From contig CAWETK010000024.1 in the NCBI GenBank assembly GCA_963811905.1, forward strand, positions 124,001-188,000: a stretch of DNA of 64,000 bases. Reading direction: 5' to 3'. The translations under genes and the position numbers were made by a program. This DNA is from DATFVA01 sp963811905 (GTDB lineage: Bacteria > Bacteroidota > Ignavibacteria > Ignavibacteriales > Ignavibacteriaceae). Within the stretch, counting starts at the first letter, position 1, and every line of letters begins with the position of its first letter. This document shows positions 8,114-16,973 of the stretch, piece after piece. The notes under the pieces are model-generated. The model saw only the letters and a list, made by a program, of their open reading frames with translations, was not told the origin of the DNA and ran no database searches.

Positions 8114-10288
8114 ATGAGCATACTGGAACCGAAATATCAGAAGATGCTTGATGACCTGCTGGCGGTCTGTCATAAGAACCTGCCGGTAGTAGACGATGCA
8201 TTGATAAAGAAGAGCTTTGAATTCTCTCTTGAAGCTCATAAACACGATCTGCGTGCTTCCGGTGAGCCGTATTTTACCCATCCATACCAGGTGGCAATAA
8301 TAGTGGCTGAAGAACTTCCCCTTGATGATATAACTATTGCAAGTACCTTGCTCCACGATGTGGTTGAAGATACCGAACTCAACCTGGATCTCCTTTCGAA
8401 AGAGTTCGGAAAGGAAGTGGCAGAGATAGTTGATGGAGTTACTAAAATAAGCGGAATATTTAAGGGACAGGAGATTACGGTAGCCGAAAATTACAGAAAG
8501 CTGCTCCTCTCAATGGTTAAGGATGTAAGGGTAATCCTCGTTAAATTCGCTGACAGGCTCCATAATATGAGAACCCTTGAGTTTGTTAATCCCGATAAAC
8601 AGCGGCGGATTGCACAGGAAACTCTTGAGATATATGCTCCCTTCGCCCATAGGTTTGGTCTTGGAAGGGTTAAATGGGAACTTGAAGATCTGTCATTTAA
8701 ATACCTTAACAGGGAAGCTTATGAAGAGCTTGTCGATAAGGTGAAGAATAAAAGAAAAGAACGTGAATCCTACATTAAAAAGTTTAGTGAACCCATTCTT
8801 GAGAAGCTCGATGAGTATAAGTTCAAATATGAGGTGAGCGGCAGACCTAAACACCTTTATTCCATATACCGTAAGATGGTCCGCAGGAATAAACCTTTTG
8901 AAGAAATATACGACCTGTTCGCTATTAGAGTAATCCTCGATACAGATAATGCAAATGAGTGCTATACTACCCTTGGAATTGTGAACCAGATTTATCTCCC
9001 GGTACCCGACAGATTTAAAGATTATATCTCTATCCCTAAAACAAATAATTATCAGTCGATCCATACCACTGTTGTGGGTCCTGAGGGCCGGCTTGTCGAA
9101 GTTCAGATCAGAACAGGGAAGATGCATGAGGTGGCAGAAAAAGGTGTGGCAGCCCATTGGAGGTATAAGGAAAGTAAGACGGCCAGTGATAAGGACCTTG
9201 AGAATTGGGTTAACTGGATACGGGATATTTTTGAAAATGCCTCAAGAGACGACGCAAGGAAAGATTTACTTGAAAGTTTTAAGCTAAACCTTTATCAGGA
9301 CGAGATTTACGTATTTACACCGAAAGGAGATTTGAGGCGTCTCCCTATCAATTCTACCCCCGTCGACTTTGCTTTTGAAATCCATTCGAAGGTCGGATTT
9401 CACTGTATCGGAGCAAAGGTGAACGGCAGGATTGTTCCCCTTGATACAATCCTTCATAGCGGCGACCAGCTTGAGATCATAACCTCAAAGAATCAGCACC
9501 CTAATAAAAACTGGGTGAAGTTTGTGGTCACTCATAAAGCTAAATCGGCAGTCCGTAAATGGATCAACAAAGAAGAAGATGATATAGTTAAAGGCGGAAG
9601 GGAAATCTGGGATAAAAAAATTAAAAAGATGAAATTGTCATTTACTCCTGATGATCTCTCGAAGCTGACATCCGACTTAAAGTTTGAAAATACAAGAACT
9701 TTCTTCAAATCGATAGCACAGGGAAAAGTTAACCTCGACGAAGTCCTGACTGCTACAAAATCTAAAGAAGAGAAGAGAGAGGCTGCTCCCGCTCTCGAGT
9801 TCGAAGATTTTGCAAAGACTGCAAGGCGTGATATCGGTGGGGTCCTTGTCGAAGGCAAGAAAACCAGAATCCTGTATTCCTATGCAAAATGCTGCAACCC
9901 GATACCCGGTGATCCGGTTATAGGCTATATAACGATCGGAGAAGGAATAAAGGTACACAGGAAAACCTGCCCGAACCTGATCCGTATTTCTGAAAATGAT
10001 CCGAGCAAGCTGATTCCTATTCAATGGCCTGAAGGTGAAGGGAATTTATTCGTGGCAGGACTTACGGTTATGGGTGAGGATTCGCCCGGCTTATTAAATG
10101 AAATTTCTCATGCTATTGTGGCATACCAGAATACAAATATTAAATCAATTAATATAAATACCAGCGATTCTACCTTTGAGGGGAACGTGACCCTCTACGT
10201 TCATAACCTGGAGCATCTATCAAGGATAATCGAACGGCTTAAGAAGCTTAAAGGTATTTATTCTGTTGAAAGATTTGAAGGAGCCTGA
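8114..10288 (+). CDS. Bifunctional (p)ppGpp synthetase/hydrolase (RelA/SpoT homologue)
   Basis: The 724-aa protein has the full RSH domain order. HD hydrolase: 'THPYQVA' and HDVVEDTE, keeping the HDxxED motif that is lost in synthetase-only RelA (about residues 45-150). Synthetase: 'RFKDYISIPKTNNYQSIHTTV' and VEVQIRT with 'HWRYKE' (about 235-345). Then TGS (about 390-450), a conserved Cys region 'YAKCCNPIPGDPVIGY' (about 590-605), and a C-terminal ACT domain (about 645-720). It makes and degrades the stringent-response alarmone in the cytoplasm. The stop codon overlaps the ruvX start by one base. Confidence 0.96.
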   Translation: MSILEPKYQKMLDDLLAVCHKNLPVVDDALIKKSFEFSLEAHKHDLRASGEPYFTHPYQVAIIVAEELPLDDITIASTLLHDVVEDTELNLDLLSKEFGKEVAEIVDGVTKISGIFKGQEITVAENYRKLLLSMVKDVRVILVKFADRLHNMRTLEFVNPDKQRRIAQETLEIYAPFAHRFGLGRVKWELEDLSFKYLNREAYEELVDKVKNKRKERESYIKKFSEPILEKLDEYKFKYEVSGRPKHLYSIYRKMVRRNKPFEEIYDLFAIRVILDTDNANECYTTLGIVNQIYLPVPDRFKDYISIPKTNNYQSIHTTVVGPEGRLVEVQIRTGKMHEVAEKGVAAHWRYKESKTASDKDLENWVNWIRDIFENASRDDARKDLLESFKLNLYQDEIYVFTPKGDLRRLPINSTPVDFAFEIHSKVGFHCIGAKVNGRIVPLDTILHSGDQLEIITSKNQHPNKNWVKFVVTHKAKSAVRKWINKEEDDIVKGGREIWDKKIKKMKLSFTPDDLSKLTSDLKFENTRTFFKSIAQGKVNLDEVLTATKSKEEKREAAPALEFEDFAKTARRDIGGVLVEGKKTRILYSYAKCCNPIPGDPVIGYITIGEGIKVHRKTCPNLIRISENDPSKLIPIQWPEGEGNLFVAGLTVMGEDSPGLLNEISHAIVAYQNTNIKSININTSDSTFEGNVTLYVHNLEHLSRIIERLKKLKGIYSVERFEGA

Positions 10289-10725
10289 TGCCCGGAGATC
10301 ATTTTGATGAACCTTCAAGGGTACTGGGAATAGATTTCGGATCAAAAAGAATCGGACTTGCCTTAAGCGATCCTTTAAAGATCTTTGCTTACCCCTATAA
10401 AACACTTAATAACGATCAGAATTTCTGGAATGATTTTAAGAAAATCATTGATGAAAAAAATGTCGGGAAGATAATTTTGGGTTACCCGATGGACGACAGC
10501 GGGACTAAATCAGAAGTTGCCGGTAAAGTGGAAAAATTCTCAAAGGAACTGGCAAAGAAATATAAAATTGAAATTGTTTTCTGGGATGAAAGATATACCT
10601 CTGTGATGGCGCAGGAGAAAATACTTGAATCAGTGACTAAAAAATCGAAGAGAAGGAACAAGGGTCTGCTCGATAGTAATTCTGCCGCAATAATTTTACA
10701 GGAATACCTTAATACTTTAAATTGA
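10288..10725 (+). CDS. ruvX: Putative pre-16S rRNA nuclease / Holliday junction resolvase-like protein YqgF
   Basis: The 145-aa protein carries the RNase H-fold YqgF signature: 'VLGIDFGSKRIGLALSDP' near the N-terminus with the first catalytic Asp, 'IILGYPMDDSG' in the middle, and 'FWDERYTS' with the conserved acidic residue, ending in a DSNSAAIILQEYL helix. Its ATG overlaps the rsh stop by one base (TGATG), so it is translationally coupled. In other bacteria YqgF acts in pre-16S rRNA 5' processing; the Holliday-junction role is historical. Confidence 0.93.
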   Translation: MPGDHFDEPSRVLGIDFGSKRIGLALSDPLKIFAYPYKTLNNDQNFWNDFKKIIDEKNVGKIILGYPMDDSGTKSEVAGKVEKFSKELAKKYKIEIVFWDERYTSVMAQEKILESVTKKSKRRNKGLLDSNSAAIILQEYLNTLN

Positions 10726-10750
10726 CATTTATTTGCTGATAAGCTATTTT
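10722..10750 (+). promoter_or_regulatory. Candidate sigma-70-type promoter for the BMC shell pair
   Basis: TTGACA (10722-10727) and TATTTT (10745-10750) are separated by 17 bp, overlapping the end of ruvX and lying 35 bp before the first shell gene. The -35 is perfect, the -10 is weak, and Bacteroidota-type sigma factors often prefer other boxes. Confidence 0.35.
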
Positions 10751-10784
10751 CGAACATCATAAATTCAATATTGGGAGCACGTTT

Positions 10785-11063
10785 ATGTCACTTGATGCAC
10801 TGGGAATGATCGAAACTAAGGGGTTAGTCGGAGCCATCGAAGCTGCTGATGCAATGGTTAAAGCCGCTAAAGTAGAATTGCTTGGAAAAGAAACTATCGG
10901 AGGCGGATATGTAACTGTGATGGTTAGAGGGGATGTAGGTGCTGTTAAGGCAGCTACTGATGCCGGCGCCGCAGCCGCCCAGAGAGTTGGTGAATTAGTC
11001 TCAGTTCATGTAATTCCGCGTCCGCATACCGAAGTAGAATCAATACTGCCGAAAAGAAAGTAA
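10785..11063 (+). CDS. Bacterial microcompartment hexameric shell protein (BMC-H, PduA/EutM type)
   Basis: The 92-aa protein is a single BMC domain of standard length. Visible signatures: 'ALGMIETKGLVGAIEAADAM' at the N-terminus, a K at the hexamer edge in 'MVKAAKVELLGKE', 'GGGYVTVMVRGDVGAVKAA' and 'GELVSVHVIPRPH'. Such proteins form hexagonal tiles that build the facets of polyhedral shells around aldehyde-producing enzymes. GGGAG lies ahead of the ATG. The neighbouring gene three bases downstream encodes a second BMC-H, but no BMC-P vertex protein, aldehyde dehydrogenase or signature enzyme is present in the window. The flanks (ruvX, ybbR-like, tmk) are housekeeping genes. Confidence 0.95.
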   Translation: MSLDALGMIETKGLVGAIEAADAMVKAAKVELLGKETIGGGYVTVMVRGDVGAVKAATDAGAAAAQRVGELVSVHVIPRPHTEVESILPKRK

Positions 11064-11066
11064 AAT

Positions 11067-11855
11067 ATGCCTAAAGCATTAGGTTTGGTAGAGACCCGTG
11101 GTCTCGTCGCCGCCATTGAGGCTGCCGATGCCATGGTTAAGTCATCAAACGTTACTCTCATTGGTAAAGAAGTCACTAACCCTGCACTTGTAACAATTAA
11201 AGTTGTCGGAGATGTTGCCGCTGTTAAAGCCTCGGTTGATGCAGGAGCAGCAGCAGCAAAAAGGGTCGGCGAGCTTGTGTCTGTTCACGTTATTCCTCAG
11301 CCGGATTCACAGATGATTTCAATGATCCCTGAGATAAATGATGACGATGAAGGACCGGGAAGAAATATTCTGCCGGCGCCTGAAAAACCGGCAGTAAAGA
11401 AAGAACCGGAAGTAAAAGTAAAAGAAGTGATTAAAGCGCAGCCGAAAGAGGATGCTGAAGCAGAGATAAAAGTTGAAGCAGTTCAGCCTCCTGCAGCAAA
11501 AGAAATTCAGCAGGAGAAAGTCAAAAAAGAGACCCCGGTGAAAAAAAGTTCAGCTAAAAAGATAGCTGAAAGAAAAGAATCTCCCGTCAGTGAAAATTTA
11601 TTTACCGGCGCATCTGATCACCTTGAACAGTTGAGAAGAGAAGCACTCGGGATTAAACTCGAAAAAGAGGCGGCTAAAAAAGAAATAAAATCTGAAGGAC
11701 CGGTTGAAGCAGTTTCTCTGGAAGAACTGGAAAAACTTAATGTCCATCAGCTAAGAAAGCATGCCCGCGCTACAGAAGGATTTCCGATCCAGGGAAGAGA
11801 AATTTCCCGGGCCAACAGGAATAAACTGTTGGATTATTTCAGGAAACTATTCTGA
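11067..11855 (+). CDS. BMC-H shell protein with long charged tail and C-terminal SAP/Rho-N-like helical domain
   Basis: Residues 1-90 form a BMC-H domain ('ALGLVETRGLVAAIEAADAM', 'GELVSVHVIPQPD') very like the preceding gene. Residues of about 92-170 are a Lys/Glu/Pro/Ala-rich, probably disordered linker. Residues of about 178-205 form an amphipathic helix (SDHLEQLRREALGIKLEKEA). The last ~45 residues (from 'SLEELEKLNVHQLRKHAR' to 'GREISRANRNKLLDYFRKLF') resemble a short SAP/Rho N-terminal-type helical domain, a tail I associate with some fused BMC proteins. The tail could bind cargo, nucleic acid or the shell's inner face; this is inference. Total 262 aa versus about 90 for a plain BMC-H. 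A strong terminator follows. Confidence 0.9.
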   Translation: MPKALGLVETRGLVAAIEAADAMVKSSNVTLIGKEVTNPALVTIKVVGDVAAVKASVDAGAAAAKRVGELVSVHVIPQPDSQMISMIPEINDDDEGPGRNILPAPEKPAVKKEPEVKVKEVIKAQPKEDAEAEIKVEAVQPPAAKEIQQEKVKKETPVKKSSAKKIAERKESPVSENLFTGASDHLEQLRREALGIKLEKEAAKKEIKSEGPVEAVSLEELEKLNVHQLRKHARATEGFPIQGREISRANRNKLLDYFRKLF

Positions 11856-11880
11856 ACTTAATGATAATATCTGATTCAAG

Positions 11881-11907
11881 AACTCCGCTTTATGGTGGAG
11901 TTTTTTT
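11881..11907 (+). terminator. Rho-independent terminator after the BMC pair
   Basis: AACTCCGC / GTGGAGTT forms an 8-bp stem (one G-T pair) with loop TTTATG, followed by a run of Ts to 11907. It separates the shell genes from the ybbR-like operon. Confidence 0.85.
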
Positions 11908-11922
11908 ATTTATATTTAAGAG

Positions 11923-12834
11923 ATGAAAAAAAATCTGCATATAGTAATATTATCTATAATTTTCTCGATTATTCTGTGGATATCTATTTCATTGTCGAAT
12001 GATTATTATGCTACGGTTAATGTGCCGGTTAAACTGGTTAATTTTCCGATGGGGTATTCTACTGCATCCAGTATCCCTGATTTTATATCTGTTAAACTTA
12101 AAGGGAAAGGCTGGAAACTCCTTGGCGTAAATCTCAGTACTAAGTCGGATTACACAATTTCTGTGGAGGACAGCGGAAAGATAAATGTAAACCTCTACAA
12201 CTTTCTCGGCGAGAACCAGTGGCTCTCTTCTGATATTGAGGTGATTGATATGACTCCCGATACCTTGTCTTTTTATGTCGAAAAAGACTATATGAGAAAA
12301 GTCGCTGTTGTTCCCGATCTTGACCTGGCTTATAAATCGGGGTATGGACTCGCCTCACCCATCAGGATCAGTCCCGACTCTACAACCCTGTATGGTCCTA
12401 AAAGTGTAGTGAAGAACCTTACTTTTGTTTATACAAAGAGACAAAACTTTAAAAAACTTGACGATCAGACCACCGGCCAGGTGCCCCTCGAGGATTTGCC
12501 CGGTGTTATATACAAGGACAGGGAAGTACAGGTGTTTCTGGATGTTCAGAAAATAGTTGATAAGAATTTTGAGGGAGTGGATGTTAATATTATAGATAAA
12601 CCGATTGACAGAGATGTTGTTCTGCTCCCGAATAAAATATCGGTGGGAGTAAGAGCAGGGATTGAAATATTAGGAAAGATGAGCAGGGATAAAATAAAAG
12701 CTTACGTGAATTACCGCGATATAGTTCTGGATACTCTTGGAAGTATCCTCCCCAAAATCGAACTGCCGGAAAATACAGTTCTTGAATATACTAAACCCGA
12801 GCGATTAAGATATATTATCAAAAAATTTAACTGA
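11923..12834 (+). CDS. YbbR-like domain protein (CdaR family)
   Basis: The 303-aa protein starts with one membrane helix (IVILSIIFSIILWISISLS) followed by YbbR-like repeats: 'NVPVKLVNFPMGY..', 'FISVKLKGKGWKLL', then 'PDSTTLYGPKSVVKNLTFVYT'. YbbR/CdaR proteins in Firmicutes regulate the diadenylate cyclase CdaA; no cdaA is adjacent here, so that link is not shown. The domain would lie on the outer face of the inner membrane. It starts 16 bp after the terminator run and is followed 18 bp later by tmk, with which it likely forms an operon. Confidence 0.85.
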   Translation: MKKNLHIVILSIIFSIILWISISLSNDYYATVNVPVKLVNFPMGYSTASSIPDFISVKLKGKGWKLLGVNLSTKSDYTISVEDSGKINVNLYNFLGENQWLSSDIEVIDMTPDTLSFYVEKDYMRKVAVVPDLDLAYKSGYGLASPIRISPDSTTLYGPKSVVKNLTFVYTKRQNFKKLDDQTTGQVPLEDLPGVIYKDREVQVFLDVQKIVDKNFEGVDVNIIDKPIDRDVVLLPNKISVGVRAGIEILGKMSRDKIKAYVNYRDIVLDTLGSILPKIELPENTVLEYTKPERLRYIIKKFN

Positions 12835-12852
12835 GAAGGAAGATAATCCTGT

Positions 12853-13479
12853 ATGTTTATCACTTTTGAAGGAATTGATTTTTGCGGTAAATCCACCCAG
12901 GTTGAGATGCTTAAAAAATTTTTTCAGGATCAGAGCAGGGAGGTGGAGATAATCCGGGAACCGGGCGGTACCGAGATTTCGGAATTGGTCCGTTCAATTC
13001 TTCTGGATAAAAAACATTACCATATGGTTATGGAAACAGAGATATTCCTCTTTTCTGCTGCACGTGCTCAGCTGGTCAGGGAAAAAATCAGGCCTTATCT
13101 TAGTCGGGGAATCTATGTAATTTCGGACAGATTCCATGATTCTACAACCGCTTACCAGGGTTTCGGCCGCGGTATTGATATTGAATCGGTAAAACATATA
13201 AATAGCCTGGCAATCGGAGAGACTGTACCTGATATAACTTTTTTTATAGATATAACAATTGAAGAAGCCGATAGAAGAAAAAGACTGATGCAGAATTTTG
13301 ATCCCGACAGGATTGAAGTTTCAGATTCATCCTTCTATGAACGTGTACGCGCAGGCTACCTTTATATAGCAGATAACGAAAGCAGAATTAAAGTAATCAA
13401 CGGGATGAAATCTATCGAAGAAATTCATAACGATATACTTGAAGAAATAAGTTTATTTGAAAAGAAGGAGATAAGGTAA
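12853..13479 (+). CDS. tmk: Thymidylate kinase
   Basis: Tmk phosphorylates dTMP to dTDP. The 208-aa protein shows the P-loop GIDFCGKST at residues 7-15, the dTMP-binding 'REPGGTEISELVR', the 'SDRFHDSTTAYQGFGRGI' motif and a lid region around 'DRIEVSDSSFYERVRAGY'. A GAAGGAAG ribosome binding site lies upstream. The next gene starts one base after the stop. Confidence 0.95.
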   Translation: MFITFEGIDFCGKSTQVEMLKKFFQDQSREVEIIREPGGTEISELVRSILLDKKHYHMVMETEIFLFSAARAQLVREKIRPYLSRGIYVISDRFHDSTTAYQGFGRGIDIESVKHINSLAIGETVPDITFFIDITIEEADRRKRLMQNFDPDRIEVSDSSFYERVRAGYLYIADNESRIKVINGMKSIEEIHNDILEEISLFEKKEIR

Positions 13480-13480
13480 T

Positions 13481-15133
13481 ATGAAATTAAAGAGCTGGAA
13501 ATCATATTTAACAGGTGCCCTCGTTATATTAATGTTCTCGGGATTCTTTGCCGGTGAGGATGATGTTTATTTCCAGATTTCCAAGAATATCGATCTGTTC
13601 GGAAAGGTGTATAAAGAGATTTCTCTCAATTATGTCGACAATATAAACCCCGAACAGTTTATGCGCGCAGGTATTGAAGGAATGCTTAACACACTCGATC
13701 CCTATACTATTTTTATCGACGGGGATAAGAAAGATGAAATAGATCTGATAACCAGCGGCAAGTACGGGGGTGTAGGCGTCTCTATAGGTGTCCGCGGAAA
13801 TTCGGTTACTGTAGTTGAGGTGCTTGACGGCTATTCGGCACAAAGACAGGGAATAAGGATCGGAGATGAGATTATTGCAGCCGACAGCGTCCCTATAACG
13901 CCTGAAAATATAGATGACGTATCCCAGCTTGTTAAAGGAGACCCAGGCACTACTGTGAACCTTACTGTAGTTAGAAATGAAGAAAGAGATACCATCAATT
14001 TCAGCCTTTTAAGAGAGGAAGTGAAAGTCAAGAACCTCACTTATTATGGATTTATGCCTGAGAACAGCAGCAATGCATATCTTAAGCTTTCAAGTTTCAG
14101 CCGCTCAGCAGCTTCTGAAGTTCTGGATGCCCTCAAGGAACTCAAAGCTAAAAAAGAAATTAAATCAATCGTGCTTGACCTGCGCGGTAATCCAGGCGGA
14201 CTGCTGGACGTTGCTGCCGATATCTGCGATAAGTTCCTGCCCAAAGGCGATCTGATCGTTACTACAAAAGGCAGAGATGAAACTAATATTAATCATTATT
14301 ATGCCGACCAGGAGCCGCTTGTCGGCAATGCCCGTCTTGTTGTTCTTATAAACCAGGGCTCTGCTTCTGCTTCGGAAATTGTAGCAGGTGCTATGCAGGA
14401 TCACGACCGCGGTGTACTGATCGGTACTAAATCATATGGCAAAGGGCTTGTACAGACTATTACTCCCTTGAACTATAACGCTTCTCTTAAAATTACCACA
14501 GCCAAATATTATACCCCCAGTGGAAGATGCATTCAGAAAATCAATTATGCTGAAAACAATAAAGTTATAACCGACGCCGATTCTATACTTAGCAGTAAAT
14601 ACCTTACAGATAACAAGAGACCTGTTTATGGAGCCGGAGGGATCACTCCCGATTCTACTGTTGAATATAAAATTGATGGGGATGTGACGGAGAACCTTCT
14701 TGCAAAAGGAATGTTCTTTAAATTTGCCGATCATTATTATTATAATCATAAAGATGCATCTTTTTCATCAATTAAAGATGATAAGATATTTTCCGAATTC
14801 GAAAAATATCTTAAAGATGAACATTTTGAATATAGTTCTGATGCGGAAAAAGCAGTGAATAAACTTATCACCGATGCAGATAATAAAAAACTTGATTCGT
14901 CTATCCGCTCGGAGCTTAAAAAACTTAAGGAGCAATTTAACCAGATAGACGGAAGTGAATTTAAAATATATAAGAGTGAAATAATCCGGGAATTGAAAGC
15001 TGAACTGGCATCAAGATATCTCGGTTCGGAAGGACGTATTGAGGAAGCACTTGATAACGATCCTCAGTTCCAGGCAGCTTTATCTGTGCTTGCGGATACA
15101 ACTATATATAACAGGCTATTGAATTATCATTAA
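13481..15133 (+). CDS. C-terminal processing peptidase, S41 family, with PDZ domain
   Basis: The 550-aa protein has an N-terminal signal/anchor (SYLTGALVILMFSGFFAG), a PDZ domain (about residues 95-165; 'YGGVGVSIGVRGNSVTVVEV' and 'RQGIRIGDEIIAAD'), and an S41 core with the catalytic Ser in GSASASEIVAG and the general-base Lys in TKSYGKGLVQ. It would cleave periplasmic or exported proteins near their C-termini. The ~110-residue C-terminal helical extension after 'GGITPDSTVEY' is typical of Bacteroidota CtpA enzymes. It is transcribed with tmk; a GC-rich hairpin lies just downstream. Confidence 0.94.
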   Translation: MKLKSWKSYLTGALVILMFSGFFAGEDDVYFQISKNIDLFGKVYKEISLNYVDNINPEQFMRAGIEGMLNTLDPYTIFIDGDKKDEIDLITSGKYGGVGVSIGVRGNSVTVVEVLDGYSAQRQGIRIGDEIIAADSVPITPENIDDVSQLVKGDPGTTVNLTVVRNEERDTINFSLLREEVKVKNLTYYGFMPENSSNAYLKLSSFSRSAASEVLDALKELKAKKEIKSIVLDLRGNPGGLLDVAADICDKFLPKGDLIVTTKGRDETNINHYYADQEPLVGNARLVVLINQGSASASEIVAGAMQDHDRGVLIGTKSYGKGLVQTITPLNYNASLKITTAKYYTPSGRCIQKINYAENNKVITDADSILSSKYLTDNKRPVYGAGGITPDSTVEYKIDGDVTENLLAKGMFFKFADHYYYNHKDASFSSIKDDKIFSEFEKYLKDEHFEYSSDAEKAVNKLITDADNKKLDSSIRSELKKLKEQFNQIDGSEFKIYKSEIIRELKAELASRYLGSEGRIEEALDNDPQFQAALSVLADTTIYNRLLNYH

Positions 15134-15160
15134 AAATAATCTTATTTTATCTGTTAGGAA

Positions 15161-15180
15161 GGGGAGTATTATAACTCCCC
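15161..15180 (+). other. GC-rich hairpin downstream of the protease gene
   Basis: GGGGAGT / ACTCCCC forms a 7-bp perfect stem with loop ATTATA. No T-run follows, so it is either a weak terminator or an RNA-stabilising hairpin between the protease and the zinc-ribbon gene. Confidence 0.5.
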
Positions 15181-15201
15181 CTGTAAGGAAAGTTTAATTA
15201 A

Positions 15202-15510
15202 ATGGAAATCCCTGTCGGTAAAATGAAATCTTTTACTTTCATACAGAGGAAGAATCCGGTATTCGAAAGATGCCCTTCGTGTTCAACCTCCGGTACGATT
15301 TACAGGTCTCATTCCCGCAACTGGAGGGAGAAAATGGTAAAGAGAATAACTTTCCTGAAACTTTACAGGTGCAAGCAATGCGGCTGGAGGGGGTACCGTT
15401 CTACCGCGGCTATTACCGTTAAATCGCTGCAGGCTCTCCTTCTTTATGTCGGGATCGCTATCATAATAGCTCTGATTGTAAGAATAATTCTGAGTAAAGT
15501 TGCTTCCTGA
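15202..15510 (+). CDS. Small zinc-ribbon membrane protein
   Basis: The 102-aa product has two CxxC knuckles, CPSC near residue 24 and CKQC near residue 60, separated by a basic loop, then a strongly hydrophobic C-terminal helix (LQALLLYVGIAIIIALIVRI). AAGGAAAG precedes the ATG at good distance. The layout suggests a cytoplasmic zinc ribbon tethered to the inner membrane. No function is recognised. It sits alone between the protease and the flavoprotein gene. Confidence 0.7.
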   Translation: MEIPVGKMKSFTFIQRKNPVFERCPSCSTSGTIYRSHSRNWREKMVKRITFLKLYRCKQCGWRGYRSTAAITVKSLQALLLYVGIAIIIALIVRIILSKVAS

Positions 15511-15551
15511 ATTCCGTCCTTTATTTTACTTTCATAGTAACCGGTTTATAA

Positions 15552-16973
15552 ATGAATTCATCAGCTAAAGAAAAAATCAGGAACATTGTCGGAGCAAAAA
15601 ACTTTTCTGATTCGGCTGAAGATAAACTGACATATTCCGCTGACGCTACTCCTTTATTTAATCAGCTTCCCGAAGCGATTGTCTTTCCCCAAAATGAAGA
15701 ACAGATCTCGCAGCTTGTAAAACTTGCAAACCATGAACGGTTTGCTGTTGTTCCGAGAGGATCGGGTACAGGACTGAGCGGGGGTGCAGTGCCTGTAGAA
15801 AATTGTTTACTTATGGTGATGACCAGGTGGAACAAAATTCTGGAAATTGATCCAGCCAATCTGACAGCACTTGTTGAGCCAGGTGTAATTACTGGAGCAT
15901 TGCAGAATGAAGTGGAAAGGCTCAGTTTGTTCTACCCGCCCGATCCCGGAAGTCTTAATGTATGTACTATAGGCGGGAACGTGGCTAATAATGCCGGCGG
16001 ACTCAGAGGCTTAAAGTACGGGGTTACAAAAAATTATGTCCTCGGCATTGAAATGATTTTACCTGATGGAGAGCTTCTGAAAACTGGTGGAAAAAATATG
16101 AAGGATGTCGCCGGTTATAATCTTAGAGATTTTATCGTCGGGAGCGAAGGCACTCTCGGTATAATTACTAAAATACTTCTTAAGCTTATACCAAAACCGA
16201 CCGCTTCAATCACGCTTCTGGCTTACTTCGATAAATTAAACGATGCCGCCCGTGCTGTTGCCGGTATTATCTCTGCGCATATCACTCCTTCTATGATGGA
16301 ATTCCTTGATAAGACAACAATAAGCTGTGTGGAAGATTATACTCATATCGGACTTCCTGTCGGCAGTGAAGCAGTCCTCCTCATTGAAGTTGACGGCCGC
16401 GGCAGTATCGTTCAGGAGGATGCCGATACAATTCAGCACATCCTTAAAAAGAATAACTGCACATTTGTAAAATCTGCACAGAATAAAATAGAATCGGATC
16501 TCTTAAAAACTGCAAGACGGTCAGCCTTCAGCGCGCTGGCAAGAAAGCGCCCTACAGCTATACTTGAGGATGCTACCGTACCCCGCAGCGAACTGCCGGT
16601 AATAATTGAAAAAGTAAATGAGGCTGCTGCTAAGTTTGATGTTATATTTGGTAACTTCGGACATGCAGGCGACGGAAACATCCATCCTACCTGTCTTACC
16701 GATGAACGTGATAAGAATGAAATCCTGAAAGCTCATCGTGCATTCGAATTTATTTTTAATGAAGCCATAAAGCTTGGCGGTACTATTACCGGCGAGCACG
16801 GTACGGGACTTGCAAAAAAGCAGTTCCTTGAAAATGTTGCAGGACTGCCCGGACTTGAGATGATGAAACGGATTAAAGCATCAATCGATCAAAATAATAT
16901 CCTTAACCCCGGGAAAATATTTACTTTAAAACCGAAGTGTGAAGTTCTCATTACTTCACCCCCGGATTTATAA
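15552..16973 (+). CDS. FAD-linked oxidase, glycolate/lactate dehydrogenase subunit GlcD-like
   Basis: The 473-aa protein has the PCMH-type FAD-binding domain ('AVVPRGSGTGLSGGAVPVE', 'GGNVANNAGGLRGLKYGVT', 'VGSEGTLGIITKILLKL') and the C-terminal FAD-oxidase domain with 'NFGHAGDGNIHPT' and 'GEHGTGLAKK'. GlcD-type flavoproteins oxidise 2-hydroxyacids such as glycolate or D-lactate and pass electrons to a Fe-S partner. That partner follows immediately but appears frameshifted. The substrate cannot be fixed from sequence alone. Confidence 0.92.
   Translation: MNSSAKEKIRNIVGAKNFSDSAEDKLTYSADATPLFNQLPEAIVFPQNEEQISQLVKLANHERFAVVPRGSGTGLSGGAVPVENCLLMVMTRWNKILEIDPANLTALVEPGVITGALQNEVERLSLFYPPDPGSLNVCTIGGNVANNAGGLRGLKYGVTKNYVLGIEMILPDGELLKTGGKNMKDVAGYNLRDFIVGSEGTLGIITKILLKLIPKPTASITLLAYFDKLNDAARAVAGIISAHITPSMMEFLDKTTISCVEDYTHIGLPVGSEAVLLIEVDGRGSIVQEDADTIQHILKKNNCTFVKSAQNKIESDLLKTARRSAFSALARKRPTAILEDATVPRSELPVIIEKVNEAAAKFDVIFGNFGHAGDGNIHPTCLTDERDKNEILKAHRAFEFIFNEAIKLGGTITGEHGTGLAKKQFLENVAGLPGLEMMKRIKASIDQNNILNPGKIFTLKPKCEVLITSPPDL

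Noticed and set aside
15161..15180. Intrinsic terminator after the S41 protease
   Set aside because: The stem is good but no T-run follows; recorded as a hairpin only.
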